A stretch of DNA of 64,000 nucleotides from NCBI RefSeq assembly GCF_000423725.1, contig NZ_AUIN01000018.1, positions 1 to 64,000 of the forward strand. The letters are read 5' to 3'. The notes below the pieces were generated by a model. The model made no database searches and was not told the DNA's origin. It saw only the letters and a list, made by a program, of their open reading frames with translations. This stretch comes from Streptococcus devriesei DSM 19639 (GTDB taxonomy: Bacteria > Bacillota > Bacilli > Lactobacillales > Streptococcaceae). Made by a program: the position numbers and the translations under genes. Below, piece by piece: positions 44,229 through 52,794 of the stretch; position 1 is the first letter of the stretch, and the number at the start of each line of letters is the position of its first letter.

Positions 44229-45257
44229 TTACTTAACAAACATGGCATCGCCGAAACTAAAGAAACGGTAGTGTTCGTCAATGGCATGCTGGTAAGCGTC
44301 CAAGACAAACTGACGTCCGGCGAAGGCAGATACGAGCATGACCAGTGTTGATTTTGGCAGGTGGAAGTTTGTAGAAAAGGCATCAACAATCTTAAATTGG
44401 TAGCCCGGTTTGATAAAAATATCGGTCCAACCGGAGTCAGCTTGGATGTGGCCGTCAAATTTGTTGCCGATGGTTTCAAGAGTGCGAATCGACGTTGTAC
44501 CAACAGCCACAATGCGGCCGCCCTTTGCTTTGACATCTTTTAACGTCTGGGCGGCTTCTGCGGACAGACTGTAAAATTCTGAATGCATCTGATGCTCTTC
44601 CACATTGTCAACTGAAACAGGGCGGAAGGTTCCAAGTCCCACATGCAGGGTCAGGTAAACGAGTTTTACCCCTTTGGCTTTGATTTTAGCCAGCAGCTCT
44701 TCTGTAAAATGCAGTCCTGCTGTCGGTGCTGCTGCAGAACCGTTTTCTTTGGCATAAACGGTTTGATAGCGGTCACGATCGGTCAATTTTTCATGGATAT
44801 AAGGCGGCAGGGGCATCTCCCCTAAGCTTTCTAAAACTTCCAGAAAAATGCCATCGTAAGAAAATTCAACGATGCGGCCGCCGTGTTCTAATTCTTTTAT
44901 GATAGTTGCTTTTAAACGGCCATCGCCAAAAGAAATTCGGCTGCCGACTTTCAAGCGCTTGGCCGGCTTAGCAAGGACATCCCATTGGTCACCCTGCGTA
45001 TTTTTCAACAGCAGCAGCTCAACATGTCCGTGTGTTTCAGCTTTTTCTCCGTGCAGCCGGGCAGGAAGCACGCGCGTATCATTCATAACCAAGGCATCTC
45101 CCGGATTCAATTCATCAATAATGTGATCAAAATGAGTGTCTTTCATCGTTTTGCTTTTATGGTCGATAACTAAAAGTTTGGAGCTGTCGCGCTGTTTGAG
45201 CGGTGTTTGGGCAATTAAATGTTCGGGTAAGTCAAAATCAAAATCAGTCGTATTCAT
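44229..45257 (-). CDS. queA: S-adenosylmethionine:tRNA ribosyltransferase-isomerase
   Basis: Makes epoxyqueuosine in tRNA from preQ1-modified tRNA and SAM. The 342-residue protein begins [20 protein letters not shown] and contains the family motifs [18 protein letters not shown] and [14 protein letters not shown]. It is monocistronic on the minus strand with ATG 45257. Confidence 0.96.
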   Translation of the reverse strand: MNTTDFDFDLPEHLIAQTPLKQRDSSKLLVIDHKSKTMKDTHFDHIIDELNPGDALVMNDTRVLPARLHGEKAETHGHVELLLLKNTQGDQWDVLAKPAKRLKVGSRISFGDGRLKATIIKELEHGGRIVEFSYDGIFLEVLESLGEMPLPPYIHEKLTDRDRYQTVYAKENGSAAAPTAGLHFTEELLAKIKAKGVKLVYLTLHVGLGTFRPVSVDNVEEHQMHSEFYSLSAEAAQTLKDVKAKGGRIVAVGTTSIRTLETIGNKFDGHIQADSGWTDIFIKPGYQFKIVDAFSTNFHLPKSTLVMLVSAFAGRQFVLDAYQHAIDEHYRFFSFGDAMFVK

Positions 45258-45470
45258 AGTATTCCTCTAATAATCACTTTTTCAGCCTTACCATTATAAC
45301 ACGAGATAGCTTTTCAGTCATCATTGTAAATTGTATTGTAATGATTTTAGATGAAAGGTATAATAATATTATCTATAAAAAACATGTCATAAAAACCTGC
45401 GGTCAACAAAGTTTAACAGATTGCCGGTTTATTTCAAATTGCAGTCAAGAAAAACGGTTGGGAGTTATCT

Positions 45471-46151
45471 ATGGAAAAGGAACAAAACTTTTCAAAGCGC
45501 TTGAATATTCTGCGCGCAGGGGTTCTGGGAGCAAATGACGGCATCATTTCTATTGCCGGTGTGGTTATCGGGGTTGCCAGTGCCACAGCTGATTTATGGA
45601 TTATTTTTTTATCAGGTCTCTCAGCTATTTTGGCGGGGGCTTTCTCCATGGCAGGGGGAGAATATGTCAGTGTCAGCACTCAAAAGGATACGGAGCAGGC
45701 AGCTGTCGCGCGTGAGCAAAATTTACTGAAGAGCAACCCAGCTGCTGCCAGAAAATCTCTCTACAATGTTTATCTGGCTAAGGGTGAGTGCGAAACATCA
45801 GCAGAACTTTTAGTTAACAAGGCTTTTCTCAACAATCCCATCAAAACGCTGGTTGAGGAAAAATATGGCATTGAGTTTGGTGAATTTACCAATCCCTGGC
45901 ATGCTGCCATGTCGAGTTTCATCTCTTTTATCATTGGCTCTTTATTTCCTACTGCAGCGATCATGCTTTTTCCGGAGCACATTCGGATTATTGCTACGGT
46001 TGCCGTTGTAGTCGTGGCCCTGCTGATTACCGGCTATGTCAGTTCCCGTCTGGGAGATGCTCCGGTCGGACCTGCCATGCGCCGCAATGTTTCCATCGGT
46101 CTTTTGACCATGCTTGCAACCTATCTCATTGGCCAGCTCTTTTCGCTTTGA
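45471..46151 (+). CDS. VIT1/CCC1-family transporter (putative iron/manganese)
   Basis: A 226-residue membrane protein with five hydrophobic segments. NILRAGVLGANDGIISIAGV and SMAGGEYVSVSTQKD are hallmarks of the VIT/CCC1 family, which moves Fe or Mn out of the cytosol. ATG 45471 has a weak SD (GGGAG at about 45461). A terminator hairpin and R1 copy 2 follow. Confidence 0.88.
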   Translation: MEKEQNFSKRLNILRAGVLGANDGIISIAGVVIGVASATADLWIIFLSGLSAILAGAFSMAGGEYVSVSTQKDTEQAAVAREQNLLKSNPAAARKSLYNVYLAKGECETSAELLVNKAFLNNPIKTLVEEKYGIEFGEFTNPWHAAMSSFISFIIGSLFPTAAIMLFPEHIRIIATVAVVVVALLITGYVSSRLGDAPVGPAMRRNVSIGLLTMLATYLIGQLFSL

Positions 46152-46205
46152 TGAGGTATGCTGACTGTTTTTCTAATCTGTGACCAAAGGCTGCTGTCTT
46201 GGTTT

Positions 46206-46613
46206 CAGACTGAAGAAAAAGTCTATTTTCTCAAAAAGTAATATTTTATTATGATACTTTCCTTAAGTAGCACGGACGGTAGCGACTTCCTTCGGAATTC
46301 CATACCTAAGTTCAAGATACAAAGGGCGTCTGCGGATAAAGGCAAAATAGGGAGTTCGACGCGGAATCGTTAAGATTCTAGGCGGACTTATCTTTTTGCC
46401 ACAATCCGCAGCCCGTGTTCAATTAAGATTTTGAGTCTAGGTCTCAAAATCTCCGAGAGGCAGAAACAGTGAGTTTCTGCCTCTTTTGCTACATCGGAAA
46501 GTATCAGGTTAGTTTTTGATAGATTCTATATCATTTTACAAAAATGAAAAGTGATACTATTCTATGATAAAATTTGAGAGAAAATTTAGTTTTGGGAGTT
46601 TGTCTACAAACTG
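46206..46613. mobile_element. MITE-like repeat R1, copy 2, interrupted by an RA element
   Basis: Matches copy 1 along its length. Its closing stem is GATACTTTCC/GGAAAGTATC, where copy 1 has GATACCTTCC/GGAAGGTATC, a compensated change. An RA repeat (46311-46424) interrupts it next to the AGATTTTGAG arm. It is flanked by two versions of one terminator hairpin: GACCAAGgcTGCTgtCTTGG to the left (46182-46201) and GACCAAGacAGCAgtCTTGG to the right (46615-46634), the latter followed by T residues. Confidence 0.8.
46311..46424 (-). repeat. Structured repeat RA, copy c (nested in R1)
   Basis: On the minus strand the ends read ATTGAACACGGGCT and GACGCCCTTTGTATCTT. The outer stem is TGCGGAT/ATCCGCA, the next GGC/GCC, then AAAAAGATAA facing CCTATTTT, and the tip GAATC/GATTC. 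Stem sequences are unlike those at 31.4 kb while loops and ends are shared. Confidence 0.85.
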
Positions 46614-46694
46614 AGACCAAGACAGCAGTCTTGGTCTTTTTTGCTAGTAAAAGCAATCAAATCGGAATACTTTAATTGTTAATGTCTATAAGAC

Positions 46695-46740
46695 TTGACA
46701 CTAATTGGTCTATACCATATAATAATTGTATAGACCAATT
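46695..46740 (+). promoter_or_regulatory. nagB promoter with two NagR-type operators
   Basis: TTGACA (46695-46700), a 17-base spacer and TATAAT (46718-46723) form a full consensus promoter. AATTGGTCTATACCA (46703-46717) fills the spacer and TTGTATAGACCAATT (46726-46740) covers the start point; both carry the GGTCTA-type core of GntR-family NagR/DasR sites and are inverted relative to each other. Repression relieved by amino-sugar phosphates is inferred. Confidence 0.85.
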
Positions 46741-46755
46741 GTGGAGGAGAACACC

Positions 46756-47457
46756 ATGAAACTAATCATCGTTAAAGATCAAACACAAGGGGGCAAACAG
46801 GCCTTTGAGATTCTGCAAAGAGAGATAGAAGCCGGAGCTAAAACCTTGGGCTTGGCAACAGGCAGCACACCTCTGGAACTTTACCGTGAGATGCGGGATT
46901 CTCACATCGATTTTTCGGCTTTAGTATCTGTCAATCTTGATGAATATGTAGGACTGTCGCCTGATGATGAGCAGTCTTATGCCAGATTTATGAAAGAGCA
47001 TCTGTTTGAGGCTAAACCTTTTCACAAGACCTATCTGCCCAATGGAAAAGCAGATGATTTAGTCCAAGAAACGGAGCGCTATGAGCAGATCATTGCTGAC
47101 AATCCTATTGATCTTCAAATTCTGGGAATCGGCCGCAATGGCCATATCGGTTTTAATGAGCCGGGCACCGCTTTTGACAGCACAACCCATGTTGTCAATT
47201 TAAGTCCAAGTACCATTGAAGCCAACAGCCGCTTTTTTGAAAAGCCGGAGGATGTCCCGACACAGGCTATTTCCATGGGTATTGCCTCTATTATGAAGTC
47301 TAAAAAAATTATCCTCATGGCTTACGGCAGTCAAAAGGCTGATGCTGTTGCTCAGATGGTTAAAGGGCCGGTTACGGAAGCTCTGCCGGCCAGCATCCTG
47401 CAGAATCACCCTGATGTAACGCTGATTTTGGATGAGGCAGCAGCCGGCAAGTTATAA
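46756..47457 (+). CDS. nagB: Glucosamine-6-phosphate deaminase
   Basis: Converts glucosamine-6-phosphate to fructose-6-phosphate and ammonia. The 233-residue protein has [11 protein letters not shown] (about 35), NLDEYVGL and [14 protein letters not shown] (about 120). I start at ATG 46756 behind GGAGGAG; the frame extends 10 codons upstream into the operator. It is monocistronic. Confidence 0.97.
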   Translation: MKLIIVKDQTQGGKQAFEILQREIEAGAKTLGLATGSTPLELYREMRDSHIDFSALVSVNLDEYVGLSPDDEQSYARFMKEHLFEAKPFHKTYLPNGKADDLVQETERYEQIIADNPIDLQILGIGRNGHIGFNEPGTAFDSTTHVVNLSPSTIEANSRFFEKPEDVPTQAISMGIASIMKSKKIILMAYGSQKADAVAQMVKGPVTEALPASILQNHPDVTLILDEAAAGKL

Positions 47458-47463
47458 TAAAAA

Positions 47464-47487
47464 TAAGGAGCTGACAAGCTCCTTTTA
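47464..47487 (+). terminator. nagB terminator, first copy
   Basis: AAGGAGCTgacAGCTCCTTTT-type hairpin (AAGGAGCT..AGCTCCTTTTA). The identical 24 bases recur at 47865-47888, so R1 copy 3 lies between two copies of the terminator. Confidence 0.85.
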
Positions 47488-47864
47488 GACTGAAGAAAAA
47501 GTCTATTTTTTCAAAAAGTAATATTTTGTTATGATACTTTCCTTAGGTAGCACGGACGGCAAAACCAAACGCCAAGGCTATAGCTCTTGACTAGGTTTTG
47601 CATTAGATTGCCGTTAGAAATAGTATCGATTTCTAACGGCAATCGTCATAGCGACTTCCTTCGGAATTCCATACCTAGATTTTGAGCCTAGGTCTCAAAA
47701 TCTCCGAGAGGCAGAAACTCAATGTTTCTGCCTCTTTTGCTACATCAGGAAGTATCAGATTAGGCTTCGCTCATTTCTATATCATCTTACAAAAACGAAA
47801 AGTGATACTATTCTATGATGAAACTTTAGAGAGAATTTAGTTTTGGGAGTTTGTCTACAACCTG
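47486..47864. mobile_element. MITE-like repeat R1, copy 3, with an 89-bp insert
   Basis: Matches copies 1 and 2. Between CACGGACGG and TAGCGACTTCC, contiguous in the other copies, lies an insert (47560-47648) made of two hairpins: GCAAAACC..GGTTTTGC and a perfect 15-bp stem ATTGCCGTTAGAAAT. The element is bracketed by 24-bp direct repeats that are whole terminators. The rest of the interval to 47940 holds no gene. Confidence 0.8.
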
Positions 47865-47888
47865 TAAGGAGCTGACAAGCTCCTTTTA
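47865..47888 (+). terminator. nagB terminator, second copy
   Basis: Exact 24-base copy of 47464-47487 on the far side of the R1 element. It may also end the minus-strand ABC operon. Confidence 0.85.
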
Positions 47889-47940
47889 TGCTGTAATGAA
47901 TCTATGTGCTCGATAGATGACTGTTTCAGACCTATTATAG

Positions 47941-48612
47941 TTATCCTTTTTCCAGGACGCCGTCGTTAAGATGATAAATGTCATCTGCGAAATCTTGCAG
48001 GCGGCTGTCATGGGTTACAATGACAATAGCTTTATTACCTTGGTGGGCCAGATCAGCTAGAAGTTTACCGACTTCTTTAACCCGCTCACTATCCAGTGCA
48101 GCAGTCGGTTCATCGGCGAGAACTACCTCGGGCTGAGTGTAAAGTGCACGAGCGATGGCTAAGCGCTGACGCTGACCGCCAGAGAGCTGGTCAGGGTATT
48201 TGTTTTTTAACTCGTAGATATCAAGCTGTTGGAGGAGCTGTGTCAGGGCATCTGAGCTGATATTTCCCTCTTTTTTGATACGATCAACCAGCTGAAACTG
48301 CTCCATAGCCGTCAAATAAGGAACCAGACTGTAGTTTTGCAGAACAAAACCAATCTTATTGAGGCGCAGATTATCCCGCTGCTTAGGCGTCAGCTTGAGC
48401 ATATCCTGACCATTGATTGAAATGCTGCCCTTATCCGGTGTCTGCAAGCCGCCTGCAATAGTCAAGAAGGTACTCTTACCAGACCCGGACGGTCCCAGTA
48501 CCAGAACAAGTTTGCCCTTATCAACGCTGAAATCTAGGTCTTTAAGGACGTGAACACGGGCACTGTCTTTCCCAAAGTATTTATTGATCTGTTTTAGTGT
48601 TAATACTGCCAT
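47941..48612 (-). CDS. ABC transporter ATP-binding protein (LolD/MacB type)
   Basis: A 223-residue ATPase with Walker A GPSGSGKST (about 40), Q loop FVLQNYSLVPYL, signature LSGGQRQRLAIARAL (about 138) and Walker B VVLADEPTAALD. It is encoded directly after its FtsX-like permease (1-base gap) and is the second gene of a two-gene exporter operon. Substrate unknown; such pairs often handle antimicrobial peptides or lipids. Confidence 0.92.
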   Translation of the reverse strand: MAVLTLKQINKYFGKDSARVHVLKDLDFSVDKGKLVLVLGPSGSGKSTFLTIAGGLQTPDKGSISINGQDMLKLTPKQRDNLRLNKIGFVLQNYSLVPYLTAMEQFQLVDRIKKEGNISSDALTQLLQQLDIYELKNKYPDQLSGGQRQRLAIARALYTQPEVVLADEPTAALDSERVKEVGKLLADLAHQGNKAIVIVTHDSRLQDFADDIYHLNDGVLEKG

Positions 48613-48613
48613 G

Positions 48614-49672
48614 CTAACCTCCGATGATGCTTGTAGGATCGATTTTAGCGGTGATGCGAATCGGGATGAGTGATCCCAGAAGAGCCATAACGATCATACC
48701 GACTGATACCAGAGACAAGAGATCGATCTGGAAGGACATAGGAACACTGTTAGGGATAACCATGGCAGTTACAACTGTCAGACCAATCCCGATGACAAGT
48801 CCAACCAAAGTTAATAAGAAGGACTGAGCCAGTGTAGCACCCATCAAACGCCCGGCGGGAATCCCTTGAGCTCTAAGAACAGAGTAGTTGTTAATCTTCT
48901 GGATGGTAATAATATATAGGAAGACCGAAATGATAACTAAGGAGATAATCATCAAGAAAGCAATCATAAAGATGAATGTCTTATTTTGCGCCGAATATCC
49001 TGGCAGTTTTTGAATCATGGCATCGATTGTGTAGGATTTGACACCGTTCCTGTCAATCTTTAGGTTGGCACCCTTAGAGATGATGGCACTGGCCGCAAAA
49101 TCTTTCGTTCCTTTGAGGGTTTGCCAGTCTGAGAGCTGTCCGTAAACAACGGGAGAAATATTGAGCTTGGCTCCCTTGGTAAATCCAACAATCGTGAACG
49201 TTTTATTATAGCCGTTGAGTTTGATGCTGTCACCAACATCATAACCGTCCTCAGCCAGAGAATCATCGACAACAACCTCGTAATTCTTTTTAAAGAGGCG
49301 TCCTTTGGAAATAGCCATGTCTTGGGCAATGAACTGATCTTCCTCAATCCCGACAAAATTTGCAGCCTTTTTATCAGCGCCGTTAGCTGTCAAAATGACA
49401 GTCGTTTCACCAATTTGCGCTTTATCCTCATCTTGACTGTAAGGACTTACCTGATCCTTAGTCAAGAGTGACTGACGCAAGGTTGTGTTGGCATTATCGT
49501 TGAGCAGGATGCTTTTGACCTTCCAAGACTCAATAGCTGCAGTGTTTTCATGAGCCAGCCCCAAAGCGAGACTAGTCATGATAAAGATGAGATAGGTAAC
49601 GAGGGTAATCATGGCAATAACCATCCCATAACGAACTTTCTCATGTTTCATTTCTTTTAAGGCGAGAAACAT
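48614..49672 (-). CDS. ABC transporter permease (FtsX domain)
   Basis: A 352-residue protein with one N-terminal span (about 15-38), a periplasm-facing MacB-like domain and three C-terminal spans (about 233-345), typical of DevC/MacB-like permeases. ATG 49672 follows AGGAGG. It partners the ATPase downstream. A palindromic operator lies over its promoter. Confidence 0.9.
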   Translation of the reverse strand: MFLALKEMKHEKVRYGMVIAMITLVTYLIFIMTSLALGLAHENTAAIESWKVKSILLNDNANTTLRQSLLTKDQVSPYSQDEDKAQIGETTVILTANGADKKAANFVGIEEDQFIAQDMAISKGRLFKKNYEVVVDDSLAEDGYDVGDSIKLNGYNKTFTIVGFTKGAKLNISPVVYGQLSDWQTLKGTKDFAASAIISKGANLKIDRNGVKSYTIDAMIQKLPGYSAQNKTFIFMIAFLMIISLVIISVFLYIITIQKINNYSVLRAQGIPAGRLMGATLAQSFLLTLVGLVIGIGLTVVTAMVIPNSVPMSFQIDLLSLVSVGMIVMALLGSLIPIRITAKIDPTSIIGG

Positions 49673-49702
49673 AAATAACCTCCTATTTGTGTCAATAGAG
49701 TA

Positions 49703-49731
49703 ACTATACTACTATGACAAGGGCTTGTCAA
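49703..49731 (-). promoter_or_regulatory. ABC operon promoter with palindromic operator
   Basis: On the minus strand TTGACA (49731-49726), a 17-base spacer and TATAGT (49708-49703). The palindrome TGACAAGGGCTTGTCA (49715-49730; arms TGACAAG/CTTGTCA) overlaps the -35 box, so a dimeric repressor probably controls the exporter. No TetR- or MarR-type gene is adjacent; the nearest regulator is the LytTR gene. Between 49740 and 49960 I see nothing further. Confidence 0.7.
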
Positions 49732-49996
49732 AAAGTTTGCAGACAAATTAAAAATAAACGATTTCTGTGTTTAAAGGAGCTAGGCAGTGGCTGTTTTATA
49801 CAGCATTTAAGAGGCTGAAATATCGGACTTACAGCCCATTCTAAAAGGTTTAGCAAGATCATCATAAATGGCATCTGCACTGTTTTAGCTATCCAGTTAC
49901 AAAAAGCCTGTAATTCAGTTGCCCTATCCTGTATCTTAGTAGCTGCGGGATTTTTTTGCTGCTGCGGCTGTGCTATAATGAATGGCAGGTGATACT

Positions 49997-50446
49997 ATGA
50001 AATTAACAATCAAGCAAGACCCGTCTGTTAAAGATACAGCTGTTCATCTGACTTACGGGCAAAAAGATGAATTGGTCAGACGTATTCTTCGTTTTTTAGA
50101 GTCTGTTGATAAGCAGCTCAGCTGTTATCTGGATGGTGAAGAATATCTGGTTAACGTGTCTGATATCTACTATATTGAAAGTGTTGATAAAAAGACCTTT
50201 ATCTATCTGAACCAAGCGGTTTACCAGACCGACTTGCGTCTTTATCAGCTGAATAGCGACCTAGAGTCGTATGGTTTTGTACAGATCAGCAAATCCTGTC
50301 TGCTCAACATTGATCGGCTGGCAAGTATGCGTCCGCTCTTTAACAGCCGCATGGAAGCAACTTTGAATAATGGCGAAAAATTGATTGTCAACCGCAGTTA
50401 CTTGCAGGCTGTCAAGGAAACGTTAAGAGGAGGAGAGGACAGATGA
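49997..50446 (+). CDS. LytTR-domain transcriptional regulator
   Basis: A 149-residue protein: a short N-terminal region and a LytTR DNA-binding domain from about 45 (VNVSDIYYIESVDKKTFIYL, FVQISKSCLLNIDRL, LNNGEKLIVNRSYL). It lacks a receiver domain. With the DUF3021 membrane protein overlapping it by 4 bases, it forms a LytTR regulatory pair like S. mutans HdrR/HdrM and BrsR/BrsM, where the membrane protein restrains the regulator. ATG 49997 is preferred to ATG 49982, which lies only 3 bases from the -10 (TGCTATAAT). Confidence 0.87.
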   Translation: MKLTIKQDPSVKDTAVHLTYGQKDELVRRILRFLESVDKQLSCYLDGEEYLVNVSDIYYIESVDKKTFIYLNQAVYQTDLRLYQLNSDLESYGFVQISKSCLLNIDRLASMRPLFNSRMEATLNNGEKLIVNRSYLQAVKETLRGGEDR

Positions 50447-50826
50447 AAAAATGGTTTATCAATGTTTTTGCAACCACAGGACTGTCCCTGCTTTTGGTCG
50501 CCTTAGTAGCGCTCTGTCTGGGAGCACATTGGCTGTATCTGGTCTCTATTTTTCAGGTACTCCTCTTAAATATCCTCATTCATCTCACGATATTAGCAAC
50601 ACGTCAGCTAGCTTTGACTTCTTTTCTTTGGCAAGCCTTGCTGGATATAGCAGTGATAGAGGGCTTGACCGGCCTTTTGGGACTTGTTTTCAATTGGAAT
50701 CAGTGGCTGATGCTGGTTCTGATTGGGTTGATCATGTATGCCGTGTCTCAGATTTTGGATCTTTTTGATCTCAATCAGGAAGCAAAGGAAATCAATGACC
50801 TGATTCAAAAACGTCAGCACCGTTAA
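50443..50826 (+). CDS. DUF3021 membrane protein, probable LytTR inhibitor
   Basis: A 127-residue protein with four hydrophobic segments and a polar C terminus (LFDLNQEAKEINDLIQKR). In LytTR systems this family acts as a membrane-bound inhibitor of the regulator. It starts within the end of the LytTR gene with GGAGGAG as SD. Confidence 0.85.
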   Translation: MKKWFINVFATTGLSLLLVALVALCLGAHWLYLVSIFQVLLLNILIHLTILATRQLALTSFLWQALLDIAVIEGLTGLLGLVFNWNQWLMLVLIGLIMYAVSQILDLFDLNQEAKEINDLIQKRQHR

Positions 50827-50841
50827 AAGAGCGGAGGGTTT

Positions 50842-51699
50842 ATGGTTACTAACTCTAAATTAAAACTGTGGTCTTTTATCCTGATGATTTATGGTCTTTG
50901 CTTTGCCTGCCGTATTTTGGAATACCTTGTTTTGCGGACCGATCAGACAGTCTGGGGTGAGGCTTTTGTTCATAAATTAGCTGGGATCGCAATTCTCTTT
51001 TGGGCAGCTAAAAGCCGTGGTTTCAGTCTGCGGCAGCTGGGATTTTCTAAACGAGGTATTGGGAAGGATCTCTTAAGAGGATTGATTTTTAGCCTTGCTG
51101 TTTTTGCTTTGGCTTATGGTGCAGAAATTGCTGCTCTGACTGGCCGAGGGAAATTCCAAGGGTTAGAGGTCTATGTCAGTATTTTTAATATAGATAAAAA
51201 TATTGAAAAAGAGGCAGCTCCCATTTTCTTTTTGCTTTGCATAGCTGGCAATATCATTAATGTCATTATGGAAGAAGGTATCTTTCGCGGACTTTTTCAA
51301 AGACTGCTGGAAGAAAAGTATCGTTTTATCATGGCTGCTGTTTTGTCCTCAATCCTCTTTGGCCTTTGGCATGTGATGGCTCCTATCAGAAGTTTGATTG
51401 ATGGTGAGACAACGCTGGTGCAAACAGTTGTTCAGACGATAGTGTATATCACAGCCTCTGCTTTAGTAGGATTTACTTTTGCACTTATGACTAAACTGAC
51501 CGGCAGTCTCTATATGGCGATGATGGCGCATTTTATCAATAACAGCAGCGTCAATCTGCTGCATGTGTTGTCAGAATCCGGCAGTGATGAACTGATGGCA
51601 GTGAGAGTGGCTGTTGCTCAAAGCTTAAGTTTATTGCTGGTTCTAGTCTGGTATAGCCATATTCAAAAACGTCACAGAAAGGAAGTAAAAAGCACATGA
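50842..51699 (+). CDS. CPBP-family intramembrane protease (Abi)
   Basis: A 285-residue polytopic protein with the CPBP motifs EEGIFRGLF (about 143), FGLWHVM (about 173) and HFINNSS (about 232), the catalytic Glu and His residues of Rce1-like proteases. It lies 15 bases after the DUF3021 gene and overlaps the next by 4 bases, so one operon is likely. In streptococci such proteins often accompany bacteriocin or peptide loci. Confidence 0.88.
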   Translation: MVTNSKLKLWSFILMIYGLCFACRILEYLVLRTDQTVWGEAFVHKLAGIAILFWAAKSRGFSLRQLGFSKRGIGKDLLRGLIFSLAVFALAYGAEIAALTGRGKFQGLEVYVSIFNIDKNIEKEAAPIFFLLCIAGNIINVIMEEGIFRGLFQRLLEEKYRFIMAAVLSSILFGLWHVMAPIRSLIDGETTLVQTVVQTIVYITASALVGFTFALMTKLTGSLYMAMMAHFINNSSVNLLHVLSESGSDELMAVRVAVAQSLSLLLVLVWYSHIQKRHRKEVKST

Positions 51700-52670
51700 A
51701 GATTTTAGTTGTCGGTTTAGGCGTTATCGGGGCAACTTACGGTTATTTATTTGAAAAGGCAGGTCATCAGGTTGAGCACTATATTCGTGACAGCAGCAGT
51801 CGAACAAAGCTTGCTGTTCTGGACGTAGACCTCTTAGACGGCAGAAAAAGTAAGACAGGCTTACATGTGCAGGATCTTTACCATGTCCAAAAACAAAGTC
51901 AAAGAGCCTATGATTTTATTTTTGTCAGTCTCCCTGAAGGAAAGATTAGGGAAGCTATCGATTACCTGCAGGAAAATCAGATTTCCGGTAAGATTTTGCT
52001 GGCGTGTGGGATTTGGCAGGATAGGCATTCCTTAGATGAGCTGATGAAAGGACGTGACTATATTCTGGGCTATCCCGTAGCTGGGGGACGAATTTCTGAC
52101 AAGCAGCTGACTGCCTGTGTCTTTGATCATTTTATGCTGGAAGAAAAGGGCAAAGCGAGGATTTCCAACTATACGGATTTAGAAAAACTCTTTTCCAGCT
52201 GTCAGATCCAGCTGGAAAAGCCTTACGATATGCTGGAGTGGATTTGGCTGCACATGGCCATTAATGCCGGTGTTATCTCCACCATAGCTGCTCATGCCGA
52301 TCTTAAGAATCCCAGTCAAGCAGCTGAAAATATGATTAGCTCAACTCAGTCGCTTTCTCAAGCTGTCAGAGCTATTCGTGAAACTGCTAAAATTGTAAAG
52401 AGCAGAGGGGTAAATTTGAAGTACTATCGGAACGAATTGCTGCCCTACCGACTGCCAGTCTGGCTTTCTGCACCGCTTATGAAACGCATGTTTGCTAAAA
52501 ATATTCTGAGCCGCACGATTATAACCCTGCATAACAATCTGCCCGACTTGTTTTTTGTATGTCAATGCCTCTATGATCTCGGCAAAAAGAAGCAGGTAGC
52601 GGCACCGACCTTTTATAAAACTTATAAAGAAGCTTTGCAAAAGGTGAGCGGCAATAAAATCGAATTTTGA
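51696..52670 (+). CDS. ApbA/PanE-like 2-dehydropantoate reductase family protein
   Basis: A 324-residue protein with an N-terminal NADP-binding fold (ILVVGLGVIGATYGYLFEKA) and a C-terminal helical domain. It belongs to the ketopantoate reductase superfamily, but the usual KxxxN and substrate motifs are weak, so the substrate may differ. Its ATG overlaps the CPBP stop. Confidence 0.82.
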   Translation: MKILVVGLGVIGATYGYLFEKAGHQVEHYIRDSSSRTKLAVLDVDLLDGRKSKTGLHVQDLYHVQKQSQRAYDFIFVSLPEGKIREAIDYLQENQISGKILLACGIWQDRHSLDELMKGRDYILGYPVAGGRISDKQLTACVFDHFMLEEKGKARISNYTDLEKLFSSCQIQLEKPYDMLEWIWLHMAINAGVISTIAAHADLKNPSQAAENMISSTQSLSQAVRAIRETAKIVKSRGVNLKYYRNELLPYRLPVWLSAPLMKRMFAKNILSRTIITLHNNLPDLFFVCQCLYDLGKKKQVAAPTFYKTYKEALQKVSGNKIEF

Positions 52671-52671
52671 G

Positions 52672-52701
52672 AGCTGGTTAATACGTTAATCAGCTTTTTT
52701 A
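52672..52701 (+). terminator. Terminator of the LytTR operon
   Basis: Stem AGCTGgTTAA / TTAAtCAGCT followed by six T. Confidence 0.85.
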
Positions 52702-52744
52702 TTGATGCTGACAGCTGTCGGGCAGCAAGGTTTATAAAATGGAA

Positions 52745-52775
52745 AAAGGAGCTGGGTTCAGCTCCTTTTCGTATA
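52745..52775 (+). promoter_or_regulatory. Hairpin and candidate com-box before coiA
   Basis: Hairpin AAGGAGCT/AGCTCCTTTT (52746-52769) is followed at once by TTCGTATA (52768-52775), six of eight bases of the ComX box TACGAATA, 20 bases before the coiA start. The same order (terminator-like hairpin, T run, box) occurs before comEA. Confidence 0.6.
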
Positions 52776-52794
52776 ACTAAGTAGGAGGTCATTT

